Assembly (NCBI GenBank): GCA_025351875.1
Contig: JANXVA010000631.1
Coordinates: 1-33,799 of the forward strand
Direction: 5' to 3'
Origin: Myxococcales bacterium
Lineage (GTDB): Bacteria > Myxococcota_A > Polyangia > Polyangiales > Polyangiaceae
Length of the DNA: 33,799 nucleotides
Below the pieces are notes generated by a model that worked only from the letters and a program-made list of their open reading frames with translations, was not told the DNA's origin and did no database searches. Every line of letters starts with the position of its first letter. The stretch's first letter is position 1. Position numbers and translations under genes: made by a program. Positions 24,837 through 32,413 of the stretch are shown one piece after another.

Positions 24837-25571
24837 GTGAAACCTCCTGTGAAACGCGGCGATGGACCCTCGAAGGGGGTCTCCGGCAAGCAGCTGATCC
24901 TCGGCTTGATCGGCGCCATCGTCCTCGTCGCGGGCCTCCTCTTCTGGGCCGGGATGACGGGCGGGAGCACGCACGTGCCGCCGTCGAAGGCGGGTGTTGG
25001 CTTCGAGAAGGACGACGCTGGCGCCACACCGAGCGCCTCGGGCAGCGCGGCGGGCCTGGCGGCGTGGGACGGCGGCGCGATCGCCGAGACGATTCACGAT
25101 CGGAAGGTCCGCGAGCAGCTGCGGCAACGGATCCTCGCGGGGTGGGCAGCCGGGTCCGACCCGGAGTCCGCGGCGGCCGCGAAGCAGGGTCGGTTCGTGC
25201 CCGCGCCGGTCAGCCCCGACGGCGGGGCCATGGACCCGAAGTACATCCAGGAGGTCGTCCGCGGTGACTTCATGCCGATGGCGAAGGGCTGTTACGAGGA
25301 GCTCCTCACGCGGAACAAGACGGCGCGGGGGCGCTTCGAGATGAGCTTCACGATCGTCTCGGACGCGAAGCTCGGGGCGATCGTCGAGGATGTCGAGGCG
25401 GATCACGGAGACAGCGGCGTCGCCGACGAGAGGATGACGACGTGCATGCGCGAGTCGCTCTCGACGCTCTCGTTTCGACCTCCGGCACACGGCGGCTACG
25501 TCACCGTCGTCTACCCGATCCTCTTCTCTCCGGACGACGAGGACGAACACGACGCGGGCCACAAGAAGTGA
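24837..25571 (+). CDS. AgmX/PglI C-terminal-domain membrane protein
   Basis: The 244-aa protein starts with GTG. A basic N-terminus is followed by one membrane helix (about 19-40, QLILGLIGAIVLVAGLLFW). A low-complexity Ala/Gly/Ser/Asp region and a periplasmic C-terminal domain come next. That domain has YIQEVVRGDFMPMAKGCYEE, RGRFEMSFTIVSD and MTTCMRESLSTLSFRPP. This is the TonB-like repeat seen at the C-terminus of AgmX/PglI gliding-motility proteins and in many short myxobacterial proteins; the cysteine pair is usual. The short form lacks the cytoplasmic zinc-ribbon and GYF parts of AgmX, so a gliding role is not implied. It is divergent from the radical SAM gene with only 53 bases between. 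Confidence 0.8.
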   Translation: MKPPVKRGDGPSKGVSGKQLILGLIGAIVLVAGLLFWAGMTGGSTHVPPSKAGVGFEKDDAGATPSASGSAAGLAAWDGGAIAETIHDRKVREQLRQRILAGWAAGSDPESAAAAKQGRFVPAPVSPDGGAMDPKYIQEVVRGDFMPMAKGCYEELLTRNKTARGRFEMSFTIVSDAKLGAIVEDVEADHGDSGVADERMTTCMRESLSTLSFRPPAHGGYVTVVYPILFSPDDEDEHDAGHKK

Positions 25572-25665
25572 CCGCTCGGTGCTTCAGTTCTGGTCGACGG
25601 TGAACTCCACCCCGTTCCGGATGAATCGACGAGCCGAAGGCCGCGGACCCGCTATCTTGTTACCG

Positions 25666-27831
25666 ATGGCTTTGCGTGGCCCGAGGCAGCTTCTCGTCGT
25701 CGTTTCATGCGCCGTGGCCACGATCGGCGCGTGCACGTCGGACCGCACGGCCACGGGGCCGGTCGTGCTCGGTGAGTCTTCGCAAGACACCCACGATCAC
25801 GGCAAGACGGCAAAAGTCTCGCAGGACCTCTCCGCGACGAACTTCTTCGGCACGAGCCTGCCCGCCAAGACGCTCGCGCTCACGTTCGACGACGGCCCCG
25901 GCCCGCGGACGAAGGAGCTCTCGATCTATCTGAAGTCCGTGAACATCAGGGCCGCGTTCTTCATGAACGGCGCGCGCCTCGCCGCGACTGCGCTGCCCAA
26001 CCCGAACGGCATCACAGTCGTCGGCGACCCGGCCGGCACGCTCGCGCAGGTGCTCTCGGACGGACACCTCGTCGCCAATCACACGACGACGCATCGCGAC
26101 CTCACGAACCAGGTGCCCGACGCGCAGCGCGTGCAGGAGCTCAGCGACACCGACACGGACATCGCAGGCTCGGTGTCGCCGGCGAACCACCTGCTCTTTC
26201 GCGCACCGTACGGCGCGTACAACGGGACGGTCTTCAGCACCCTCTCGGCGTCGACGATGAACAAGTACATCGGCCCGATCTACTGGGAGGCCGGCGGCTT
26301 CTCCGATCAGTACCCGACCAAGGCGGCGGACTGGGCGTGCTGGCAAGGAAGCCTCTACATGGGCGCCACCAAGGTCAACCTCGTTGCAGGCAGTCCCGGC
26401 TACGCGACGACGACGCAGTGCGGTGACGCGTACCTGACGGAGATCGCCTCCTTCGGGAAGGGCATCGTGCTCATGCATGATCCGTATGAGTGGGCCCAGG
26501 GCAGCACGGTCGACATGGTCAAGTACATCGTCCCGATCCTGATCGGGAATGGCTACTCGTTCGTACGCGTCGACGAGGTCCCCACCATCGCCGCCGCGCT
26601 TCCGCCGCCTCCGTGCCACGCGACGTGCGCAACGTGCTCGGGGCCGAGCGCGAACGAGTGCACGGCGTGCCTCGGCGGCCGCTACAAGAGCGGCGGCCAG
26701 TGCCTTGCTTGCTCGACGTGCAGCGCGAGCCAGTACCAGGTGTCTGCGTGCAGCGCGAACGCCGACGCCACCTGCGCCGCGTGCAATGCCGCCTGCGCGA
26801 CGTGCTCGGGGCCGAGCGCGACTCAGTGCACCAGCTGCGCGGGCGGCAAGTACCTGAACGGCGGCCAGTGCGTCGCGTGCAGCACCTGTGGCGCGAGCGA
26901 GTACCAGGTGTCCGCGTGCAGCCCGAATGCCAACACCGCCTGCGCAGCCTGCAGCGCGACGTGTGGGACGTGTACCGGCCCGAGCGCCACCGAATGCGCG
27001 AGCTGCACAGCCAACAAGTACCTCAGCGGCGGCGCGTGCACCGCATGCAGCGTGTGCGGGACGAGCACGTACCAGTCGGCCGCGTGCACCGCCGCGGCGA
27101 ACACCGTCTGCGGTGCCTGTGATGCGAGCTGCACGGCGTGCTCCGGCCCGAACCCGAACCAGTGCGGGAGCTGTCCGACGGGGTTCTTCCTGGGCGGCGG
27201 CGGCTGCAACGCGTGCAAGGTCTGCGAGATCGGCACCTTCCAGGCGACCGCGTGCACGACGACGGCGAACACACTCTGCACCGCGTGCCCGGCCGGCTCA
27301 TTCACCAAGGTCGCCGGCGCGACGACCTGCACCAAGTGCGAGCCGGGGACGACCTCGGCCGTTGGTGCGATGGCGTGTACCCCCTGCGCGGCCGGAACGA
27401 GCGCCTCCGCCGCGGGCGCCGCGAGTTGCACGCCGTGCGCGGGTGGCACCTCCGCCGCCGCCGCGGGCGCAGTCACGTGCTCGGCATGCTCCGCAGGCAC
27501 CACCTCCGCTCCCGGCGCCGTGGCCTGCACGGCGTGCGGCAGCTGCGACGACGGCAACGCGTGCACGGCGGATCGCTGCGACCCCGCGAACGGCTGCGTT
27601 CACGACCCGATCGCGAGCTGCGGCGCGGACTCCGGGACGTCAGGCGGGCTCCACGACGACGTCGAGGGAGGCCCAGCCCAGCCCGCCGCGTCCGACAACG
27701 GATGCAGCGTCACGGGCCCGCTCGGCCACTCCGGCTCCGGTCACGGTGCGCGCGGCCTGTTCTTCCTCGCCGCTCTCGGGATGGCGCGGCTCGTGCGACG
27801 CCGAAAGTCGGCGCGGCAGCACACGTGCTAG
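25666..27831 (+). CDS. Polysaccharide deacetylase with Cys-rich repeats and MYXO-CTERM-like tail
   Basis: The 721-aa protein has a lipoprotein-like signal (MALRGPRQLL to TIGAC, Cys23). Its NodB-type carbohydrate esterase 4 domain has LTFDDGPGP (Asp75, Asp76), the metal site NHTTTH (His139, His143), FRAPYG (Arg179) and VLMHDPYEW. It likely N-deacetylates chitin-like or peptidoglycan sugars on a metal ion. From about residue 311 come four 56-residue furin/TNFR-like Cys-rich repeats and then four 16-17-residue Cys repeats. The C-terminus has DNGCSVTG, a hydrophobic stretch and RLVRRRK. ATGs at 25621 and further upstream are in frame, but 25666 places the signal at the N-terminus. Both a lipobox and a sorting tail are present, which is unusual. 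Confidence 0.88.
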   Translation: MALRGPRQLLVVVSCAVATIGACTSDRTATGPVVLGESSQDTHDHGKTAKVSQDLSATNFFGTSLPAKTLALTFDDGPGPRTKELSIYLKSVNIRAAFFMNGARLAATALPNPNGITVVGDPAGTLAQVLSDGHLVANHTTTHRDLTNQVPDAQRVQELSDTDTDIAGSVSPANHLLFRAPYGAYNGTVFSTLSASTMNKYIGPIYWEAGGFSDQYPTKAADWACWQGSLYMGATKVNLVAGSPGYATTTQCGDAYLTEIASFGKGIVLMHDPYEWAQGSTVDMVKYIVPILIGNGYSFVRVDEVPTIAAALPPPPCHATCATCSGPSANECTACLGGRYKSGGQCLACSTCSASQYQVSACSANADATCAACNAACATCSGPSATQCTSCAGGKYLNGGQCVACSTCGASEYQVSACSPNANTACAACSATCGTCTGPSATECASCTANKYLSGGACTACSVCGTSTYQSAACTAAANTVCGACDASCTACSGPNPNQCGSCPTGFFLGGGGCNACKVCEIGTFQATACTTTANTLCTACPAGSFTKVAGATTCTKCEPGTTSAVGAMACTPCAAGTSASAAGAASCTPCAGGTSAAAAGAVTCSACSAGTTSAPGAVACTACGSCDDGNACTADRCDPANGCVHDPIASCGADSGTSGGLHDDVEGGPAQPAASDNGCSVTGPLGHSGSGHGARGLFFLAALGMARLVRRRKSARQHTC
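26633..27304 (+). repeat. Four in-gene 168-bp repeats encoding 56-residue Cys-rich units
   Basis: The CGTGCTCGGGGCC-type segment recurs at 26633, 26801, 26969 and 27137, an exact 168-base period. Each unit encodes CxxCxGPSxxxC, a GGxYL/K segment and CxxCxxSxYQ. Copies 1 and 2 are nearly identical and copy 4 is the most diverged, as expected from repeated local duplication. Shorter Cys repeats follow to about 27540. Confidence 0.85.
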
Positions 27832-27861
27832 CCGAGCGTCGGCTAGAATGCCGACGCGCCG

Positions 27862-28275
27862 ATGAAGAGTCACACCGAGTACTTCACGTTCCACACGAAG
27901 AAGAAGCGCGAGCTCGTCCACCTCACGCCACGACTCGAGGGCGTCCTCGAGAAGAGCGGCATCGTCGAGGGCTTCATGCTCGTGAGCGCGATGCACATCA
28001 CCGCGGGTGTCTTCGTGAACGACGACGAGTCCGGCCTGCACGAGGACATCTGGAAGTGGCTCGAGGGTCTCGCCCCGTTTCGTGCAGAGTACAACCATCA
28101 TCGCACCGGCGAGGACAACGGTGACGCGCACCTGAAGTCGATGCTCGTTCACCACGAGGTGACCGTGCCGATCACGAAGGGCCGCCTCGATCTCGGGACG
28201 TGGCAGCGCGTCTTCTACGCCGAGTTCGACGGCCAGCGCGACAAGCGCCTCATCGTGAAGATCCTGGGTTTCTGA
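27862..28275 (+). CDS. yjbQ: YjbQ (UPF0047) family protein
   Basis: The 137-aa product is full length for the family. The hallmarks are the His motif [21 protein letters not shown] and [19 protein letters not shown], then [20 protein letters not shown] and a C-terminal [15 protein letters not shown]. YjbQ of E. coli has weak thiamine-phosphate synthase activity; the physiological role remains unsettled, and clustered histidines suggest metal or phosphate binding. Cytoplasmic, no signal. It is 30 bases after the deacetylase gene, and a lipoprotein gene follows after 2 bases, so the three may be co-transcribed. No clear ribosome binding site precedes the ATG. Confidence 0.92.
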   Translation: MKSHTEYFTFHTKKKRELVHLTPRLEGVLEKSGIVEGFMLVSAMHITAGVFVNDDESGLHEDIWKWLEGLAPFRAEYNHHRTGEDNGDAHLKSMLVHHEVTVPITKGRLDLGTWQRVFYAEFDGQRDKRLIVKILGF

Positions 28276-28277
28276 AC

Positions 28278-29693
28278 GTGGCTTGGGCGACCACCAGGCT
28301 CGGCGCCACCGGAGCGATGCTCGCGCTCGCGGTGGGCTGCGGGCCGGCGCCAGGAAACGTCGAAGCGCCGAGGGCGATGGACGAGACGGCCAGCCGCGTG
28401 GCGCGATTCAAGTCCGTGGAGGACGACGTGCTCCACACGCTGGCGGCGATCGATCGACGCGTGGCCCGACGCGCGCATCTCGAGCCTCGTGAGGAGGATC
28501 TGCGACACCTGACGATGGGCGCGGTGCTCGCCGAGGATGCCTCGCTCGCCGTCGTCGACGGGGCGATTGATCCGTTTTCTTTCGAAGCGCGCGCGCGTGG
28601 GCTCGCGGCGGTCAAGGCCACGATCGCGACCGCACCCGCCGAGCTGCCGCTCGCCAGCGGACCGCTCGCAGCGCCGGCCCTCGAGAGGGAGCTCCTGCTC
28701 CGGCTCGTCGACGAGGAGGTGGTGCGTCTCGAGGAGGAGCGTGCGCTGCCGCGCTCCGCGAGCTCGCTCGTGCGCGCGGTCGTCGAGACATGGCAGGCGC
28801 CTGCTTCGCAGCAGCATGCGGCGGAGCGCGATCGCTGGCTGTCGCGACGGCTACACGAGGTGAGCGCCTCGATCTCCGGCGCTGCGGCTCCTGGCACGGG
28901 AGCGCTCGACGTCGTGCGAGCGCGAGAGCTCGACGACGCGCTCGATGCTCTCGAGCACGACGCGGAGTCCGGGGGGCTCGTGCGCGCGACCGCGGAGCTC
29001 GTGAAGCTTCGCGAGCTGCTCGAGGGCCTGGCGACGCGACCCGCGGTCGCCGCGAGCTCGGACTGGACCTCCGTCGGCCGCCGCCTGCGGGTCCACCTGG
29101 GCCTTGCGCTCGCGCCCGACGTGCTCGAGCGCAGGCTCGACGCCGCAGAGCGCGCGCTTCGCTCCGCCGCAACGCGCGCAGCCGACGGGGCACACCTCGA
29201 CCCGGACGCTCTGGCCGCGCACGCGGCGCTGCTCGTGTTCGCGGGCGGCCCGTGTGCGGTCGCGGTTCCCGGCTCGCGCGTGCGCTCGATGGCGCCTTCG
29301 CCCGAGCGCGCCGTCGGTTGTCGCCTTCGGCAGGGCATGCTCTCTGCGACCGACGACACCATGCGCGCGTACATGCTCGTCGCGATGCACGATCACGTGG
29401 TGGTCGCGCAATGGGCACTCGACGCGGCGCGGGGGACGGCGACGATCGCGCAGGCGACGGGAAAGCACCGGCCTCTCTCGCGTCCCGGCCCCGACGTCGC
29501 GGCGCGATGGGAGAGGATCGCGCTCGCGCGGCCCGTCGCCGCGATAGGCGGAGGCCTCGCGGCCGACGTGCTGTTCGGCGCCGGCGATCCGGGCGCGCGC
29601 GCACGCGTATGGTCGGAGCTTGGCGAGGTACCGCTCGACATCGCCGAGCGGGAGCTCCAGCTTCGCGCAGCGGACGCGCCTACGAAGAAATAG
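28278..29693 (+). CDS. Large hypothetical lipoprotein
   Basis: The 471-aa protein is encoded from a GTG at 28278, giving a signal with lipobox LAVGC (about residue 21). An in-frame ATG at 28200 lies inside yjbQ and was rejected. The mature protein is Ala/Arg/Glu/Leu-rich and largely helical, with SVEDDVLHTLAAIDRRVARR and long amphipathic stretches. Cysteines are few, GGPCAVAV and GCRLRQG being the main ones. I do not recognise a family. The stop is 3 bases from the convergent stop of the dehydrogenase gene. Low complexity and high GC make the reading frame look odd, but the long uninterrupted frame, coupled start and signal peptide support it. Confidence 0.7.
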   Translation: MAWATTRLGATGAMLALAVGCGPAPGNVEAPRAMDETASRVARFKSVEDDVLHTLAAIDRRVARRAHLEPREEDLRHLTMGAVLAEDASLAVVDGAIDPFSFEARARGLAAVKATIATAPAELPLASGPLAAPALERELLLRLVDEEVVRLEEERALPRSASSLVRAVVETWQAPASQQHAAERDRWLSRRLHEVSASISGAAAPGTGALDVVRARELDDALDALEHDAESGGLVRATAELVKLRELLEGLATRPAVAASSDWTSVGRRLRVHLGLALAPDVLERRLDAAERALRSAATRAADGAHLDPDALAAHAALLVFAGGPCAVAVPGSRVRSMAPSPERAVGCRLRQGMLSATDDTMRAYMLVAMHDHVVVAQWALDAARGTATIAQATGKHRPLSRPGPDVAARWERIALARPVAAIGGGLAADVLFGAGDPGARARVWSELGEVPLDIAERELQLRAADAPTKK

Positions 29694-29696
29694 CCC

Positions 29697-30782
29697 TCAG
29701 GCGTCCGGCTTCGACGGCGACGCAGCGCGCATCTTCGAGCGCGACACGGCGGCGAGCTTCTCCTCGACCATCATGTCGGCGATGAGGTACGTCGGAGTGC
29801 CGGTCTTGGAGCTGCGGTCGGCGATCTCGAGGATCGTGTCGTAGATCTCGAGGGTCTTCTTGCGCGCCTTCTGGGCGTCGTAGCCGAGCACCTCCTGCGC
29901 GACGTTGACGAGCCCTCCCGCGTTGATGGCGTAGTCGGGCGCGTAGAGGATGCCGCGCGCGTGGAGGTCGTCACCGTGGCGGGGCTGCGCGAGCTGGTTG
30001 TTCGCGGCGCCCGCGACGATCTTCGCGACGATGCGCGGGATCGTGGTGTCGTTCAGGGCCGAGCCGAGGGCGCACGGGGCGATGACGTCACAGGGCGTCT
30101 CGAAGATCTTGTCGAGGGGCACGACGGTCGCACCGAACTCGCGCGTCGCGCGCTCGGCCTTGAGCGGGTCGACGTCCGCCACGGAGAGCTTCGCGCCGGC
30201 GATGTGGAGCTCGTTGCAGAGGTGGTAGCCGACGTGACCGACGCCCTGGACGGCGACATGGACGCCCTCGAGCGAGTCGCGACCGAGCTTTGCCTTCACA
30301 CACGCCTCGATGCCGCGACGCACGCCGAGCGCAGTGAAGGGCGACGGATCGCCGGAGCCGCCGCGCGCGATGTCGACGCCCGTGACGTGCTTGGTGACGC
30401 CGTGGAGGATCTCCATGTCCTCGAGGCCGGTGCCGCTGTCCTCGGCCGTGATGTAGTGGCCGCCGAGGTTGTCGACGAAGCGACCGAACGCGCGGAAAAG
30501 CGCGACGCGATCGAAGTGCTGCTTCGGACGGATGAGGACGCTCTTGCCGCCACCGTGCGCGAGGCCGGCGAGCGCGGCCTTGTAGGTCATGCCGCGCGCG
30601 AGGCGAAGCGCGTCGACGAGCGCATCTTCATCGGTGTCGTACGGGAGGAAGCGACAGCCCCCGAGCGCGGGGCCGAGCCGCGAATCGTGGATGGCGATGA
30701 TGGCCTTCAGGCCGGTCGCCTTGTCGTGGCTGAAGTGAACGTCGCCGTAGTCGTACGCCTTGAGATGTCCAAAGAGATCCAT
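29697..30782 (-). CDS. Leucine-dehydrogenase-type Glu/Leu/Phe/Val dehydrogenase
   Basis: The 361-aa protein matches bacterial leucine dehydrogenases in length and numbering. GMTYKAALAGLAHGGGK carries Lys68 and Lys80, the substrate and catalytic lysines of the Bacillus enzyme. GPALGGCRF precedes them, and GVHVAVQGVGHVGYHLC is the NAD Rossmann loop. PCALGSALND and GAANNQL follow. It oxidatively deaminates branched-chain amino acids to 2-oxoacids with NAD, or runs in reverse; in myxobacteria this can feed iso-branched fatty acid supply, which is inference here. The ATG at 30782 (MDLFGHLKAYDYGDVHF) fits the family, whereas a frame extension to 30932 would translate the tandem repeats. Cytoplasmic. 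Confidence 0.92.
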   Translation of the reverse strand: MDLFGHLKAYDYGDVHFSHDKATGLKAIIAIHDSRLGPALGGCRFLPYDTDEDALVDALRLARGMTYKAALAGLAHGGGKSVLIRPKQHFDRVALFRAFGRFVDNLGGHYITAEDSGTGLEDMEILHGVTKHVTGVDIARGGSGDPSPFTALGVRRGIEACVKAKLGRDSLEGVHVAVQGVGHVGYHLCNELHIAGAKLSVADVDPLKAERATREFGATVVPLDKIFETPCDVIAPCALGSALNDTTIPRIVAKIVAGAANNQLAQPRHGDDLHARGILYAPDYAINAGGLVNVAQEVLGYDAQKARKKTLEIYDTILEIADRSSKTGTPTYLIADMMVEEKLAAVSRSKMRAASPSKPDA

Positions 30783-30810
30783 CGGGCGTGGTTCGTACCA
30801 CGGGACCCGC

Positions 30811-30879
30811 GCGGCTCGGCAAGCGAGAACGGCGCGGCTCGGCAAGCGAGAACGGCGCCGCTCGGCAAGCGAGAACGGC
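30811..30879. repeat. Three tandem copies of a 23-bp repeat
   Basis: Units start at 30811, 30834 and 30857 (GCGGCTCGGCAAGCGAGAAC plus GGC). Copy 3 differs by one base near its start. Inside each unit CTCG and CGAG flank GCAAG, a small dyad. The array lies 29 bases upstream of the leucine-dehydrogenase start (minus) and about 100 bases before the small lipoprotein (plus), so it may be an operator array or a slippage product. Confidence 0.9.
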
Positions 30880-30979
30880 GCTGCGCGGGTCGCGTCACGC
30901 AGCACTGAGGTACGCGCGCTCGATGGCGCCATGCGTCACGTTCGCGCGCGTGCGTCCGGGTTCGCCTATCCTCTCGCGC

Positions 30980-31261
30980 GTGCGTGGCTTCGTGATCGGT
31001 TGCTGGTTCCTGACGGCCTGCGGTGCGGCAACTGCGCCGGCGGCGCCCGCCCCTTCCTCCGCTCCGTCCGCGAGCGAGGCCGCACCTGGCCCGTCCGTTT
31101 CGCCGCCGCCGACGCCACCCACGCCAGCGACAACATCGCGCGTGTCGCCGCGCGGGATGCGCCCCGCGACGAACTTGTCGCCGGAGTGCTCTCAGACGGC
31201 GCGCGAAGCACGACGGTCGCCGAAGGCGAAGGCGAACCTAGGGGGTCCCGGCACGAAGTGA
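30980..31261 (+). CDS. Small Ala/Pro-rich putative lipoprotein
   Basis: From the GTG at 30980 the product is 93 aa. A short signal, MRGFVIGCWFLTAC, has a lipobox-like FLTAC, followed by a long Ala/Pro/Ser linker (about 15-55). The C-terminal part is basic: SPECSQTAREARRSPKAKAN. No domain is recognised. The frame is open further upstream to 30788, but that part translates the 23-bp repeats. It could be a real minor lipoprotein or chance coding in GC-rich DNA. No ribosome binding site is evident. Confidence 0.4.
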   Translation: MRGFVIGCWFLTACGAATAPAAPAPSSAPSASEAAPGPSVSPPPTPPTPATTSRVSPRGMRPATNLSPECSQTAREARRSPKAKANLGGPGTK

Positions 31262-31336
31262 CGGGGGGCGAAGCCCAGAAGAGTAGGAGCTGAGTGGCAG
31301 GGCGCGAGTCGAGGAACGAGAATCGCGCTCGGCCGC

Positions 31337-32398
31337 TCAGTGACCGTGCGGGTCGGGCATACCGTGAGGCATCTGCATGCCCGGCGGCATCTGCATGCCC
31401 GGTGGCATCCCCATCGGCATCGGCGGACCGCCCTTGCCGGCGTCGGCTCCGGCGTCCTTCGGCCTCTGGAACTTGCTCGGCTCGGCGAGCGCCCAGTCCG
31501 CCGTGAACTGCGGGATGACGAAGACGGTCGCGTCGCCGTCCTTCTGCGCGTAGCGCGACGTACCCGTGGAGGTCTTGCCGACCTTGAGCACGTACTTGCC
31601 CGCGCCGTCCTTCAAGTTGATCGTCACCGTGGACTCGGGGCTGTCGAGGCCCGTGTCCGCGGGCGTCTTGCCGTCGCCGAAGTCCTCGGCGTTGAGCGCC
31701 TTGAACGCGCGGACCGCGTCCTTGACCTTCTCGCCGTCGAAGTCCGCGATCGCCTTGCCCTTGGCGGTGCCGGCCCAGTTCTCACCCTTCGTGAACGAGA
31801 GATCTCCGCTCTTGTTCGCGATGGTGACCTGCGTGGCGTTCGCGTCGTCGAACTTGAAGATCTCCGTGTCGCGCCAGCCCTTGAGCTCGCGCGCGTAGAG
31901 GTAGCTCGAGTAGCCGGCCGCCGTGTAGATGCCCGGCTTGCCCTCGACCATGACCATCTGACCGCGCGCGCCCGATTTCCCGAAGCTCGCGTCGACCTTC
32001 TTGTCGGCGCCCTTGGACGCGACGACGTGGACGGCCTTGTCCTTGTCGAACTGGAACTCCTTCTTCTGGTCCTCGGAGGGCGCCGCAGCGATGACCTCCT
32101 TGACCTTGAGCTCCTTCATGTTGTCGAGCAGCTGCTTGACGTTCGCCTGGTTCGCCGGGGCGACGACGGGCTTGGTCACCTCCCACTTGTCGCCCTTCTT
32201 CTCGAGGACGACGTCGCCCTTTTCGGCGTTCGTGATCGTGATCTTGTCGATGTCGTCGGTCGCCTTGATTTCAGGGAGATCCGCGGACGTCGTCGTCGCG
32301 GTTCCCTTCGTCGCGTCGTCCTTGGACACCTTGTAGACGGCGCCACCGAGAGCGGCGAGCACCACCACACCAATCCACAGCTGGGTCGAGCGTTCCAT
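31337..32398 (-). CDS. DUF4340 membrane-anchored protein with Met/Pro/His-rich tail
   Basis: The 353-aa protein has one N-terminal membrane helix (about 7-24, LWIGVVVLAALGGAVYKV). Repeated beta-strand modules of the DUF4340 type follow: DKITITNAEKGDVVLEKKGD, VKQLLDNMKELKVKEVIA and SSYLYARELKGWRDTEIF. Residues 328-353 are a Met/Pro/Gly/His tail (PMPMGMPPGMQMPPGMQMP, then HGMPDPHGH). DUF4340 genes usually sit with GldG/ABC-2-type genes, as here. The GldG-like stop is 15 bases upstream, giving one operon. Its role is unknown, presumably periplasmic support of that ABC complex. The tail could bind Cu or other soft metals; this is untested. Confidence 0.85.
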   Translation of the reverse strand: MERSTQLWIGVVVLAALGGAVYKVSKDDATKGTATTTSADLPEIKATDDIDKITITNAEKGDVVLEKKGDKWEVTKPVVAPANQANVKQLLDNMKELKVKEVIAAAPSEDQKKEFQFDKDKAVHVVASKGADKKVDASFGKSGARGQMVMVEGKPGIYTAAGYSSYLYARELKGWRDTEIFKFDDANATQVTIANKSGDLSFTKGENWAGTAKGKAIADFDGEKVKDAVRAFKALNAEDFGDGKTPADTGLDSPESTVTINLKDGAGKYVLKVGKTSTGTSRYAQKDGDATVFVIPQFTADWALAEPSKFQRPKDAGADAGKGGPPMPMGMPPGMQMPPGMQMPHGMPDPHGH

Positions 32399-32413
32399 CG
32401 TTTCTAGGTCCTG

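Noticed and set aside
26633-27304. Possible CRISPR or mobile repeat.
   Set aside because: The 168-base period is in frame and encodes a conserved Cys pattern, so these are protein-domain repeats.
30811-30879. Possible CRISPR array.
   Set aside because: The three units are directly adjacent with no spacers, and no cas gene is in the window.
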